A stretch of DNA of 64,000 bases from positions 2,976,001-3,040,000 of the forward strand of contig NZ_CP108006.1 of assembly GCF_036127095.1 (NCBI RefSeq), given 5' to 3'. This stretch comes from Streptomyces sp. NBC_00335. Its GTDB lineage: Bacteria; Actinomycetota; Actinomycetes; Streptomycetales; Streptomycetaceae. Positions within the stretch are counted from its first letter, which is position 1; each line of letters opens with the position of its first letter. A program made the translations under genes and the position numbers. Shown in pieces: positions 37,245 to 46,068 of the stretch. Under the pieces are notes generated by a model. The model was not told the origin of the DNA and ran no database searches. It saw only the letters and a list, made by a program, of their open reading frames with translations.

Positions 37245-37755
37245 TCAGACCCCGCGCACGGTCGGCAGCGGCAGGATCACGGCGCCGCCCGCGTTCTCCT
37301 TCCTGCAGACGTCCCCGCAGGTCGCGTCGAGGGAACAACAGAGCGAGCAGATCGGGCCGGACTGGACGGGGCAGTCGGCGATGTCGGGGAGCTCGTACGC
37401 GGACTCGCAGACGGCGCAGAGGTGCGTGGCGGTGACGTCCTCCACGACGACGTCCGGGCCGTTGACCGTGTTCGGCCTGGCCAGGTAGTACTTCCCCTTC
37501 GTCGCCCAGGCGATCAACGGGCAGAGGACGAGCGCGAGTCCGGCCGCGATGAAGGTGGAGAAGGCTTCGGCGTATGTCCCGAAAAGGCCGAAGAAAGCGA
37601 GGATCGAGACGGTGGAAGCGATGACCATCGAGCCGAAACCGGCCGGATTGACCGAGTAGAGGTAGGCCCGCTTGAACTCGATGTACGGCGGGCTGAGCCC
37701 GAGCCGCTTGTTGATCACGAGGTCGGCGGCGATGGAGCGCGAAGAAGATGAAGTT
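37245..37755 (-). pseudogene. C-terminal remnant of a membrane permease with a Cys-rich tail
   Basis: The surviving frame (from ~37718) encodes two or three membrane helices (STVSILAFFGLFG, FSTFIAAGLALVLCPLIAWATKGKYYLARP), then a cytoplasmic tail with nine cysteines in CAVC, ICSLCC and TCGDVC patterns, likely metal-binding. It looks like the end of a large permease, possibly NCS1-like; that is my inference. The N-terminal part is missing. Upstream, NFIFFAL is readable in another frame, and deleting one C at ~37734 would join it in frame to IAADLVINK. So the remnant carries a frameshift as well as a 5' truncation exactly at the end of the tnpB element. No promoter or proper start is visible. 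Confidence 0.65.
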
Positions 37756-37786
37756 GAATCCTCCCCTCCCTAAAGGGTGGGGATTC
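37756..37786 (-). repeat. Right-end hairpin of the tnpB element
   Basis: Imperfect hairpin: left arm 37756-37770, TAAA loop, right arm 37775-37786, with one T-T mismatch and a short bulge. The tnpB stop codon lies within it, and TTCAAC follows on the minus strand, as is typical of IS200/IS605-family right ends. Confidence 0.75.
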
Positions 37787-38996
37787 CTGGCTCACGTGGG
37801 CTGTGGACCTCCGGTCCGCCAGCTCTTACACGATCGGCACCAGCCGGGTTGAGACCAGCCCGGACCAGCATGACGCGGGCGGAGTTCTTGTCCCTGGGGG
37901 ACACGGCTCCGCAGGCGGTGCAAGTGTAGGTACGTTCCGAGAGAGGTAGTGCGTGCTTGGTTCTCGCTCCGCACTGCGCGCAGTCCATGGTGGTGTGCGC
38001 GGGATGGACAAGGTGCACGATGCGCCCGTGCTTGCGGGCCATGGCGATCAGTTCACGCTTGGTCGCGCCGATCGCGGCGTCGGCTGCCTTGCGAGCCATG
38101 GTGGACTTGGCCAGGAACTTCGGGCGGAAGTCCTCCACGGCGAGGGCGTCGTGGTCGCGGACGACGGTCTTGGCCCACTTGCGGCCGATGTCCTGGCGCT
38201 GCCGGGCCACCTTCTTGTGGAGCCTCGCAGCCAGCCTTCGAGCCGTCCGGTAGCCCTTCGAACCAGGCTTGCCCTTCGCTGGCTTCCGTCGGGCCATCAT
38301 CCGCTGATAGCGGGCGAGCCCGGTAGCCGCCTTCCGCCCGTGCTCGGCGTGCGGGAGGTCATGTGCGTCGCTGGTGGTGGTCGCCGTCTCCTTCACACCC
38401 CAGTCGATGCCGATCACCGCGCCCGTCTCCGAGAGCGGCTGGGCCTCGGCGGGGACGACGAAGGAGGCGTACCAGTGCCCGAGGCTATCGCGGTAGATCC
38501 GTACCGATGACGGGTCCGACGGAAGGGCGCGCGACCACACCACGGTCAGGACGATGCCCCCCGCGAGATGCAGGCGGCCATCCTTGATCCGGAAGCCCCG
38601 ACGGGTGTAATTGAGCGTCGGATAGGCTGCGTGCTTCTTCCTGTACTTCGGCATCCCGGCCCGCTGCCGCATCGGCAACCGGGCCTTGATGTCCTTCAAG
38701 GCCTTGGCACGGGACTTCCCGAAGTCCCGAATCAGCTGCTGCTGCGGAACGCTGCTGCCATCACGCAACCAGGTGTTGTGGTTGCGTGCTTCGGTCAGCA
38801 TCTTGTCCAACCGGGCCGGCCCACACTTCTCGTCCTCATCGTGAGCCTTCTTCGACCGAGCGGCGCATTCGTTCCACACCCACCGGCACCGGTCCCACTC
38901 ACCCAACAGCTTGGCGAGCGCGGTGGACGACAGACGAAGACGGAAAGCGAACCGGGCATGCCCGGCACCGTCCGCCACAGCAGCCGTCGTCATCAT
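37770..38996 (-). CDS. tnpB: IS200/IS605-family TnpB (RNA-guided nuclease ancestor of Cas12)
   Basis: 408 aa. N-terminal helical part (LAKLLGEWDRCRWVWNEC), then the RuvC-like core: first Asp in GIDWGVKETATT, Glu in LAVEDFRPKF, last Asp in SPRDKNSARV. A zinc ribbon (CAQC...CTAC) lies between the last two. All catalytic residues are present, so the protein may be active. No tnpA is nearby, so this is a solo tnpB element that could move only in trans. Adjacent ATGs occur at 38996 and 38993; an upstream TTG (39026) is also in frame. The 3' end of the gene should encode the guide (omega) RNA, ending at the right-end hairpin. Confidence 0.9.
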   Translation of the reverse strand: MMTTAAVADGAGHARFAFRLRLSSTALAKLLGEWDRCRWVWNECAARSKKAHDEDEKCGPARLDKMLTEARNHNTWLRDGSSVPQQQLIRDFGKSRAKALKDIKARLPMRQRAGMPKYRKKHAAYPTLNYTRRGFRIKDGRLHLAGGIVLTVVWSRALPSDPSSVRIYRDSLGHWYASFVVPAEAQPLSETGAVIGIDWGVKETATTTSDAHDLPHAEHGRKAATGLARYQRMMARRKPAKGKPGSKGYRTARRLAARLHKKVARQRQDIGRKWAKTVVRDHDALAVEDFRPKFLAKSTMARKAADAAIGATKRELIAMARKHGRIVHLVHPAHTTMDCAQCGARTKHALPLSERTYTCTACGAVSPRDKNSARVMLVRAGLNPAGADRVRAGGPEVHSPREPGIPTL

Positions 38997-39084
38997 GCGC
39001 CGACCGTAGCGACACGCCCTTCGCAACCCTGTCCGGATTCTCCGGCGATCCCACGAACGAGTGAACGGAGCCCCCGGGCGACGG

Positions 39085-39837
39085 CTACCTCACCGGTAGG
39101 TGGTACGCGAGGCGGTAGCGGTCGGCCGGGACGATGACGTCGGCGGTTTCCACGGCGCGGCCGGACGCGAAGTAGGTGCGCCCGATCACCAGGACCACGT
39201 GCCCCGGCACCCCGCCGAGCTGCATGCTCTCCTCCGCCAGGCCCGGCCGCGCGCCGACCTCCTCCACCACGTTGTCGACGACCACGTCGATCGCCGCCAT
39301 CCGGTCGACGACTCCCGCGCCCCCGAGCGGCCCCTCCTCCGGCAGCATCACCGGCGTCCGCCCGGTCACCGTCAGCGGCTCCCACGAGGTCGACAGCATC
39401 ATCGCCTCGCCCGCGTCCCGGTAGACGTACCGCGTGCGCATCACCCGCTCGCCCGGTTCGATGCCGAGCCGTTTCGCGATGTCCTCCGGGGCCGGGGCCT
39501 GTTCGCTGTTGGAATCCCAGGTGCCGCGCGCCCCCGCCTCCGCCTGCTCCTGCCGGAAGGGGGTCGAGACCCCGCCCGTGCGGTAGCCGGAGCGGGCGAC
39601 GCGCCGCGGGACCGGTTGTTCGCGTACGTACGTGCCGGATCCGGACCGGCCCTCGACCAGTCCCTCCGCCATGAGGACCTTGCGCGCCTCCAGGGCCACC
39701 GTGTCGGAGACCCCGTACTCCTCACGGATCCGGGCCTGGGAAGGGAGCCGGGCGTGCGGAGGCAGGGACCCATCGACGATCTTCCGTCGCAGATCCCCGG
39801 CGACGCGCAGATAGGCCGGCTGCTCGCCGAAAGTCAC
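39085..39837 (-). CDS. GntR-family transcriptional regulator (HutC/UTRA subfamily)
   Basis: 250 aa. N-terminal winged helix (YLRVAGDLRRKIVDGSL, LPSQARIREEYGVS, AEGLVEGRSGSGTYV) and a C-terminal UTRA ligand-binding domain (~85-245, with DIAKRLGIEPGERVMRTRYVY). The effector is unknown. GGGAG lies 7 nt before the GTG start. It sits alone between the tnpB element and a septum-formation-type gene; such solitary GntR proteins often autoregulate. A partial palindrome 38-50 bp upstream is a candidate operator. Confidence 0.92.
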   Translation of the reverse strand: MTFGEQPAYLRVAGDLRRKIVDGSLPPHARLPSQARIREEYGVSDTVALEARKVLMAEGLVEGRSGSGTYVREQPVPRRVARSGYRTGGVSTPFRQEQAEAGARGTWDSNSEQAPAPEDIAKRLGIEPGERVMRTRYVYRDAGEAMMLSTSWEPLTVTGRTPVMLPEEGPLGGAGVVDRMAAIDVVVDNVVEEVGARPGLAEESMQLGGVPGHVVLVIGRTYFASGRAVETADVIVPADRYRLAYHLPVR

Positions 39838-39876
39838 AGGCCACTCCCATCAGGTTGACAGACAGCTACACCCTGG

Positions 39877-39889
39877 CAACCGACGGTTG
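39877..39889. promoter_or_regulatory. Candidate GntR operator
   Basis: CAACC-GAC-GGTTG palindrome located ~40 bp upstream of the GntR start codon. The position suits autoregulation. A further GGTTG half-site occurs about 30 bp nearer the gene. Confidence 0.35.
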
Positions 39890-39963
39890 TCCATCGCAAG
39901 CAAGGGCCAGAGTTTCACCCGAAGTGATGAAGCCAGGTCACCCAAACCCACGCGTCCCACCCG

Positions 39964-41181
39964 TTACACGGACTCCCTGGAAGGGCTCCGCCCGGGACCG
40001 GGCGAGGTGCCCGGCGGACCCGACCCGTCCCCCTCGTTCCCCTCGTTCCCCTCGTTCCACTCGTTCCCCTCGGACTCCGCCAGCCACTCGGGAACCGTCG
40101 TCGCGAGCCCGTACGCCCCGCGCAGCGCCTTCTCCAGCTCGACCGGCAGCGCGGCGACCGCCCGGTCCCACGAGTCCAGGAACGCGTCCTCGGTCGTCGC
40201 CCGCGCGGCCTGCTGCCACGCGAGCCGCGCGACCTCCAGCCGCTCCCGCTGCACCCCGGCCGGACCGGCCAGCTCGGGCCGCCCCTTCATCACGTCCAGG
40301 AGCCCCGCCTCGGCGCCCAGCGCCTGGTCCATCTTCCTCGCCCAGGACTGGTGGGACGGCAGGTCCTCGCCCACTTCCTCGTCCGGTTCCGCCGCCAGCG
40401 CCTCGTCCACCCCCCTCATGACCCGCAGGAAGGCCACCTGCTCGGGCGTCAGCATGCCGGCGTCGTTGCGCAGGCTGCCGCGCTGCTGCCCGCGCTCCGT
40501 GCCGATCACGCACACGATCCGCCGGTCCCCGTCGCGCCAGCTCCCGGGCGAGGGCGCGAAGTAGTACATCCCCGCGTACGAGGGCAGGGCCCACGTGTCC
40601 ATCGCGTACGCGTCCTGCGCGCTCCAGCAGTCCCGTACCGCGGTGGCCCGCACCTGCCCCGCGCCCGGGAACCGCTCCTCGGTCATCGAGGTCGCGGAGG
40701 TGACCTCCGCGTCGTGGACCTCGGCGCAGTCGATCCGGTAGACGGGGGCCTCCTCGGCCAGCAGGCCCCCGTCCGGGACGTTGAAGCAGTGCCCGACGCG
40801 CAGTTCGGACGCGTCCACGAGGGTGCCCTCCACCTCCTCGTAGGCCCCCGCCCCGCCCCGGTAGCGGCTCCGTTCGTCGAGCGCGTCCGCGGCCCGTACG
40901 GCCACGGGAACCGCGAGGACGGCGGCGATGCTGATCACCAGCGACACCACCAGCCCCCAGACGGCGAGCGCCGCGCCCCGCTCGCCCTTCTTCTTGATCT
41001 GCACGAGGGCCACGATCGCGAAGACGATGCCCAGCGGCGGGAAGCAGAGCAGCCCGACGAGCAGGGAGGCGAGCGCGAACCCGTTGAGCGGGGGCGGGGA
41101 CGGGGGCGGCCCGTACGGGTACCCGTGCGGGTACCCGTGCGGGGGCGGGGCGGGCCAGAGGTGCGGGGGCTGGGTGCTCAC
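39964..41181 (-). CDS. DUF4190/septum-formation-domain membrane protein
   Basis: 405 aa. A Pro/Tyr/His-rich cytoplasmic N-terminus, a DUF4190-like double helix (NGFALASLLVGLLCFPPLGI, ...IVALVQIKKKGERG), a second membrane segment, then an external domain with the Septum_form-type pattern VGHCFNV...DCAEVHDAEVTS and paired cysteines. The C-terminus ends in a short repeat (NEGNEGNEG) before a Ser/Pro tail. The name is a family label; a role in septation is not shown. The GTG start has GGAG 4 nt upstream. Confidence 0.85.
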   Translation of the reverse strand: MSTQPPHLWPAPPPHGYPHGYPYGPPPSPPPLNGFALASLLVGLLCFPPLGIVFAIVALVQIKKKGERGAALAVWGLVVSLVISIAAVLAVPVAVRAADALDERSRYRGGAGAYEEVEGTLVDASELRVGHCFNVPDGGLLAEEAPVYRIDCAEVHDAEVTSATSMTEERFPGAGQVRATAVRDCWSAQDAYAMDTWALPSYAGMYYFAPSPGSWRDGDRRIVCVIGTERGQQRGSLRNDAGMLTPEQVAFLRVMRGVDEALAAEPDEEVGEDLPSHQSWARKMDQALGAEAGLLDVMKGRPELAGPAGVQRERLEVARLAWQQAARATTEDAFLDSWDRAVAALPVELEKALRGAYGLATTVPEWLAESEGNEWNEGNEGNEGDGSGPPGTSPGPGRSPSRESV

Positions 41182-41225
41182 GGGGCTCCAGGAAGCGGGG
41201 CGAACGAATGCGCGAATGGTACGCA

Positions 41226-41257
41226 GCGGGGGCGACCGTCGAAACGGTCGCCCCCGC
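41226..41257 (-). terminator. Terminator hairpin of the subtilase gene
   Basis: Perfect 14-bp stem (41226-41239 with 41244-41257) and a 4-nt loop, 30 nt after the subtilase stop. Confidence 0.8.
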
Positions 41258-41287
41258 CGGGTTCATCACGTCACCGACCGCACCGGG

Positions 41288-42862
41288 TCAGAACTGGAGG
41301 GCCCAGGAGTCGATCTTTCCGGTGTCGATGTTCGCGTTGTCGTTGACCCGGAGCTTCCACACGCCGTTGGCGACCTCGGAGGAGGCGTTGACCGTCACGG
41401 ACTTGACGATGTTGTCCGCGCTGCCGCCACTGCGGTTGTGCAGGTTGTACAGGGTGCCGTCGGGGGCGACGAGGTCGACCTTCAGGTCACCGATGTACGT
41501 GTGGAGGATGTTCAGGTCCACCTTGAGCGTGCTCGGGGCGTTGCCGGAGATCCCGCTGACGGTGATCGGCGAATCGACGGTGGAGTTGTCGGCGATCGCG
41601 TAGTCCGCGGTGTTCTCGAAGCGGGTGCCCGGGTTCGGCGGGGTCGTGGTGCCCCCGACGTAGAGCAGGCGGTTCGGGGAACCGGTGCCGGGGCTGGTCA
41701 CGACGTTCGGCGTGGCCGCGTTCACCAGGGCCGTGGAGACCTGGGCCGGGGTGGACGCCGGGTTGGACGCGAGGTAGAGGGCGGCGGCGCCGACCACGTG
41801 CGGGGTCGCCATCGAGGTGCCCGAGATGGTGTTCGTCGCGGTGTCGCCGGTGCCCCACGAGGAGGTGATGGAGGAACCGGGGGCGAACAGGTCCAGGATC
41901 GTGCCGTAGTTGGAGTAGCTCGCCTTGGCGTCGGTGTTGGTCGTGGCGCCGACGGTGATCGCCTCGGCCACGCGGGCCGGGGACTTGGTGTTGGCGTTGG
42001 TGGACTCGTTGCCCGCCGCGACCCCGTACGTGATGCCGCTGGCTATGGAGTTGCGCACGGCGGTGTCCAGCGCGGAGTCCGCGCCGCCGCCCAGCGACAT
42101 GTTCGCCACGGCCGGCTTGACGGCGTTCCGCGTCACCCAGTCGATGCCGGCGACGACCTGGGCGGTCGTACCGGAGCCGTTGTTGTCGAGCACGCGGACG
42201 CCGACGATCTTCGCCTTCTTGGCCACGCCGTACGAGGTGCCCGCGACGGTGCCGGCGACGTGCGTGCCGTGGCCGTGGCCGTCCTGGGCGGTGTTGTCGT
42301 TGTCGATGGCGTCGAAGCCGTCGGAGGCGCGGCCGCCGAAGTCCTGGTGTGTCTTACGGACGCCCGTGTCGATGATGTACGCCGTCACACCCTCGCCGGC
42401 CTTGTCCGGGTAGGTGTAGCTCTGGTTCAGCGGGAGGGCCGTCTGGTCGATCCGGTCCAGGCCCCAGGAAGGCGGGTTGGGCTGGGTGGCGTCGACGGTG
42501 AACACCCGGTTCTGCACGACGGACTTGACCGCGGGGTCGGCGGCGAGCTTCTTGGCCTGCGCCTCGGAGACTTCTACGGAGTAGCCGTTGAGGGCCGCGC
42601 TGTAGGTCCGGTCGATCCGCGCGCCGTACCGCTTGGCCACGGCCTTGCCGCTGGCGGCGGTGGAGCGGGCGGCGGAGTCGTTCAGGGTCACGATGTAGCT
42701 GCCGGAGACGGTGCCTTCGGCGCCGGCGTTCTCGATGACGCCCTGCGGGGCGAGCGGGGACGCGGAAGCGGGTAAGGCGAGTGCGGCTCCGAGGGCGAGG
42801 GCCAGTGTGGCGGTCGCTCCGATGCCGGTGATCCTCCGGCGGGTGTGACGCGTCGCAGACAT
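41288..42862 (-). CDS. Secreted subtilisin-like serine protease (S8) with P-domain
   Basis: 524 aa preproenzyme. Signal peptide to about residue 35, inhibitor I9 propeptide (~50-125, starting GSYIVTLND), and an S8 catalytic domain (~130-395) with Asp165 (IIDTG), His198 (GHGTHVAG) and Ser350 (GTSMATP). A Thr/Pro linker and a C-terminal proprotein-convertase P-domain (~420-524, FENTADYAIADNSTV to WALQF) follow. The ATG at 42862 has GAGGAGG upstream; the longer frame to 42931 lacks a signal. Likely monocistronic, divergent from the threonine-synthase-like gene. Confidence 0.95.
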   Translation of the reverse strand: MSATRHTRRRITGIGATATLALALGAALALPASASPLAPQGVIENAGAEGTVSGSYIVTLNDSAARSTAASGKAVAKRYGARIDRTYSAALNGYSVEVSEAQAKKLAADPAVKSVVQNRVFTVDATQPNPPSWGLDRIDQTALPLNQSYTYPDKAGEGVTAYIIDTGVRKTHQDFGGRASDGFDAIDNDNTAQDGHGHGTHVAGTVAGTSYGVAKKAKIVGVRVLDNNGSGTTAQVVAGIDWVTRNAVKPAVANMSLGGGADSALDTAVRNSIASGITYGVAAGNESTNANTKSPARVAEAITVGATTNTDAKASYSNYGTILDLFAPGSSITSSWGTGDTATNTISGTSMATPHVVGAAALYLASNPASTPAQVSTALVNAATPNVVTSPGTGSPNRLLYVGGTTTPPNPGTRFENTADYAIADNSTVDSPITVSGISGNAPSTLKVDLNILHTYIGDLKVDLVAPDGTLYNLHNRSGGSADNIVKSVTVNASSEVANGVWKLRVNDNANIDTGKIDSWALQF

Positions 42863-43082
42863 CTGAGGGGTCCTCCTCATAGGTGGTGCGTTGCGGGGGG
42901 TGCGCGGCCGTCGGGCCTGTCGCCAGGGCATGGCTTTTAGTCATGCCCATGACAATCAATTCGGCCCAACGATGCGCCGCTGACGAAAGGTTGACCCACG
43001 GAGTCGCTCCACCACAAGAGGACAACGAACGCGTAACATCCGTGCCATACCTCAGCCATGAACGAGCAAAGGCTCACCGCAC

Positions 43083-44204
43083 ATGACGCACGCACTACCC
43101 GGCTACGTCTGTGCCGAAGACGGCACCCGCGCCGACGCGCGGACGGCCCCCTGGTGCTGCCCGGTGTGCGGTGGCCCCTGGGACCTGGACTTCACCCCCG
43201 ACCCGGCCGCCGTGCTGGATCCCGCGGCCGGCCCGCACTCGCTCTGGCGCTACGGCTGCGCACTGCCGCTCACCGGGGCCTTCGCCGTCACGCTGGCGGA
43301 GGGGAACACCCCGCTCGTGCCGCTCGCGGAGCGGGTGCACGCCAAGCTCGACTTCCTGATGCCCACGCTGTCCTTCAAGGACCGCGGCGCGGTGATGCTC
43401 GCGGAACTGGCGCGCCGGCTGGGCCCGGAGCGGGTGGTGGCGGACAGCAGCGGCAACGCCGGGACGGCCTTCGCGGCCTACTGCGCGCGGGCCGGACTGG
43501 ACTGCGAGGTCTTCGTGCCGGAGGGCACCTCGGCGAAGAAGACGGAGCAGATGCGCGCGCACGGCGCGACGGTGACGGTGGTGCCGGGCGGCCGCGAGGC
43601 CGCGGCGGTGGCGGCCCGCGAAGCGGCGGACCTGCCGGGGGTGTTCTACGCCAGTCACGTCTTCAACCCGTACTTCCTGCACGGCACCAAGACCTACGTC
43701 TACGAGATCTGGGAGGCGATGGGCGGCCACCTGCCCGAGGTGATCGTCGTCCCGGTCGGCAACGGCACCCTGCTGCTGGGGGCCGCGCTGGCGGTGGAGG
43801 AGCTGGCCCTGCGCGGGGTCCGCCCGCCGACGCTGATCGCCGTCCAGTCGGCGGCCGTCGCCCCGCTGGCCTCCGCCTTCCGCGCGGGCGCCGAGAACGC
43901 CGATCCCGTACCCCAACTCCCCACCCTGGCCGAGGGGATCGCCATCCCGGCGCCGCCGCGGGCCCGGCAGATCCTGGCGGCCGTCCGCAAGTCCGGCGGG
44001 ACCTTCCTCACCGTCACCGACGACAGCGTCCGCGCGGCCCAGCTCGACCTGGCCCGGCGCGGCCTCTTCGTGGAACCCACCGCCGCGGCCTGCTGGGCCG
44101 CGGTCGGCCCCACGGCCCCCGACGACCCCCTCCAGGGCCGCACCGCTGTCGTCCCGCTGTGCGGCGCGGGCGCCAAGACGGGACTGGCGGCGCCGGCGGT
44201 CTGA
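43083..44204 (+). CDS. Threonine synthase-like PLP-dependent enzyme
   Basis: 373 aa fold-type II PLP enzyme. The PLP lysine is in PTLSFKDRGA and the phosphate-binding loop is SSGNAG; the catalytic chemistry is probably beta-replacement or elimination of a phospho- or acyl-serine/homoserine-type substrate. An N-terminal Cys-rich knuckle (CAEDG...CCPVCGG) is present, as in many archaeal/bacterial threonine-synthase-like proteins. Housekeeping threonine synthase is usually with hom/thrB, which are absent here, so this is a paralogue of unknown substrate. A weak AAAGG precedes the ATG. Confidence 0.88.
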   Translation: MTHALPGYVCAEDGTRADARTAPWCCPVCGGPWDLDFTPDPAAVLDPAAGPHSLWRYGCALPLTGAFAVTLAEGNTPLVPLAERVHAKLDFLMPTLSFKDRGAVMLAELARRLGPERVVADSSGNAGTAFAAYCARAGLDCEVFVPEGTSAKKTEQMRAHGATVTVVPGGREAAAVAAREAADLPGVFYASHVFNPYFLHGTKTYVYEIWEAMGGHLPEVIVVPVGNGTLLLGAALAVEELALRGVRPPTLIAVQSAAVAPLASAFRAGAENADPVPQLPTLAEGIAIPAPPRARQILAAVRKSGGTFLTVTDDSVRAAQLDLARRGLFVEPTAAACWAAVGPTAPDDPLQGRTAVVPLCGAGAKTGLAAPAV

Positions 44205-44328
44205 CCGGGGCTGCCGGGGGGCGACGGGGACGGCGCCGACGGGGACCCGGCGCGGCCGGCCCGACCGGAGCGGCCCGGTCCGGGGACCCCCCGATTGGTG
44301 TAGACGCCAAGGACATAGGCTCCGCGTC

Positions 44329-45219
44329 ATGCGCACCCCAACGGCCCGTGTCTGGATCGCCCTCTCCCTCGTCTACGTCGTCTGGGGTTCGACCTACCTC
44401 GGCATCCGGATCGTCGTCGAGACCATGCCCCCGTTCCTCTCCGCCGGGGCCCGCTTCATCACCGCCGGCCTCCTCCTGGCCGGCCTCGTCGCCTGGCGCG
44501 ACGGCCCGGCCGCCCTCAAGGCCACCGGCGCCCAGGTGCGCTCCGCCGTCCTGGTCGGGCTGCTGCTGGTGCTCGGCGGCAACGGCCTCGTCGTCCTCGC
44601 CGAGACCTCGATCCCCTCCGGGCTCGCCGCCCTCCTGGTGGCCGCCGTGCCGATGTGGCTGGTCGTCCTGCGCGCCGGCTCCGGCGACCGCCCCTCCCGT
44701 CGCACCGTGTCCGGGGTCCTGCTGGGACTCGGCGGACTCGCCGTCCTGACCAGCCCGGGGCTCGGCGGGGAGATCGCGCTCGGCGGGGTGCTCCTGGTGC
44801 TGGCCGGCTCGGTGTGCTGGTCGCTCGGCTCCTTCTCGGCGTCGAAGCTGACCCTGCCCGCGAACCCCTTCACCGGCAGCGCGTACCAGATGCTCGCGGG
44901 CGGGGCCGGCGGGATCCTCGTCGGCCTGTGCCGCGGCGAGCAGCACGGACTGGACCTGACCTCGTACTCCACCGCCTCCTGGCTGGCCCTCGGCTACCTC
45001 GTGCTGTTCGGCTCGCTCGTCGGTTTCACCGCGTACGTGTGGCTGCTGCGCGCGGCTCCGCTCTCGCTGGTGGCCACGTACGCCTACGTGAATCCGGTCG
45101 TGGCCGTCGCCCTGGGATGGCTCGTCCTCGACGAGGCCCTGACCTGGCCGATCCTGCTCGGTGGTGCGATCGTCGTGGCGGCGGTGTGCGTGATCGTGAG
45201 CACGGAGCGCCGCAGCTGA
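44329..45219 (+). CDS. EamA-family (DMT superfamily) transporter
   Basis: 296 aa with ten predicted membrane helices in two EamA repeats, beginning LVYVVWGSTYLGIRIVVE and closing PVVAVALGWLVLDEALTW. These are typically metabolite or amino-acid exporters. It is convergent with the serine protease gene downstream, 39 bp apart. Substrate unknown. Confidence 0.92.
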   Translation: MRTPTARVWIALSLVYVVWGSTYLGIRIVVETMPPFLSAGARFITAGLLLAGLVAWRDGPAALKATGAQVRSAVLVGLLLVLGGNGLVVLAETSIPSGLAALLVAAVPMWLVVLRAGSGDRPSRRTVSGVLLGLGGLAVLTSPGLGGEIALGGVLLVLAGSVCWSLGSFSASKLTLPANPFTGSAYQMLAGGAGGILVGLCRGEQHGLDLTSYSTASWLALGYLVLFGSLVGFTAYVWLLRAAPLSLVATYAYVNPVVAVALGWLVLDEALTWPILLGGAIVVAAVCVIVSTERRS

Positions 45220-45258
45220 GGGGCGCGGGGCCTCGGTCCGCGACCGCGGTCCGCGGCC

Positions 45259-46068
45259 TCAGTCCGCGGCCTTCGCCGCCCGTTCGTACAGGGCCTTCGC
45301 CCGGTCGTCGAACAGCGCGGCCGTGGAGTCCACGTCCGTGTCCCCGCCGCTCAGCACCCCGATGAGCTGCCCCGGCCGCCCCGGCCCGCCCCGGTCGGCG
45401 ATCCACGGGCTGCCGCTCGTCCCCGTCCAGAAGCCGGAGCAGTTGATGTAGAGCATGGCGGGGTCGTCCTCGTCGTGCCGGCTCTGCGTCGTACAGGCGA
45501 CGGGCTTGTTCTCGGGGTTGTGCTCGGACTCCGGATAGCCGACGACGGTCACCTCCCGCTCGTAGCCGGAGGTCCAGACGGGCTTCGGTGCCTCCCGGCG
45601 GCCGACGACCTCCTGCAGGCTGCGCCCCTCCGCGTCCGGTTCGACGCTGAGGAAGGCGAAGTCGGCGGTGTCCTCGCCCCACTTGGTCCAGCGGTCGTCG
45701 ACCTGGACGGAGCGCACCTTCCACAGCCCGAGGGGCTGCTGCCCCGAGCCCTCGCCCGAGAAGGCGGGGGCGAAGGAGAGCTCGCCGATGGCCAGGCCGT
45801 CGTGCGCAGCCTCGCCCGGCACGCCGTCCTCTCCGGCGGGGGCCACGCAGTGCGCGGCGGTGGCGACGACATTGCCCTGCGGGCTGTCGACGACGCTGGC
45901 CGTGCACCAGTGCTCGCCGTTCGCCATGAGGACGCCGACGGTGGGAAAGGGGAGCACCGCGCGGTCCTCGTAGCCGCCGGAGTCCTTGACGAAGACCACG
46001 GCGAGCAGCGCGGCGACGCCCGCGAGGGCGGCCGAGCCGATCCAGATCCCCTTGATGCCGGGGCTCAC
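45259..46068 (-). CDS. Membrane-anchored trypsin-like serine protease
   Basis: 269 aa. One N-terminal membrane anchor (WIGSAALAGVAALLAVVFV), then a chymotrypsin-fold domain with His in ATAAHC, Asp in DTADFAFL and Ser in GTSGSPW. Two cysteine pairs are plausible (HWCTA/AAHC and VACTT/INCSG). The GTG start at 46068 overlaps the esterase stop by 4 nt (GTGA), so the two genes are translationally coupled. Substrate unknown. Confidence 0.9.
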   Translation of the reverse strand: MSPGIKGIWIGSAALAGVAALLAVVFVKDSGGYEDRAVLPFPTVGVLMANGEHWCTASVVDSPQGNVVATAAHCVAPAGEDGVPGEAAHDGLAIGELSFAPAFSGEGSGQQPLGLWKVRSVQVDDRWTKWGEDTADFAFLSVEPDAEGRSLQEVVGRREAPKPVWTSGYEREVTVVGYPESEHNPENKPVACTTQSRHDEDDPAMLYINCSGFWTGTSGSPWIADRGGPGRPGQLIGVLSGGDTDVDSTAALFDDRAKALYERAAKAAD

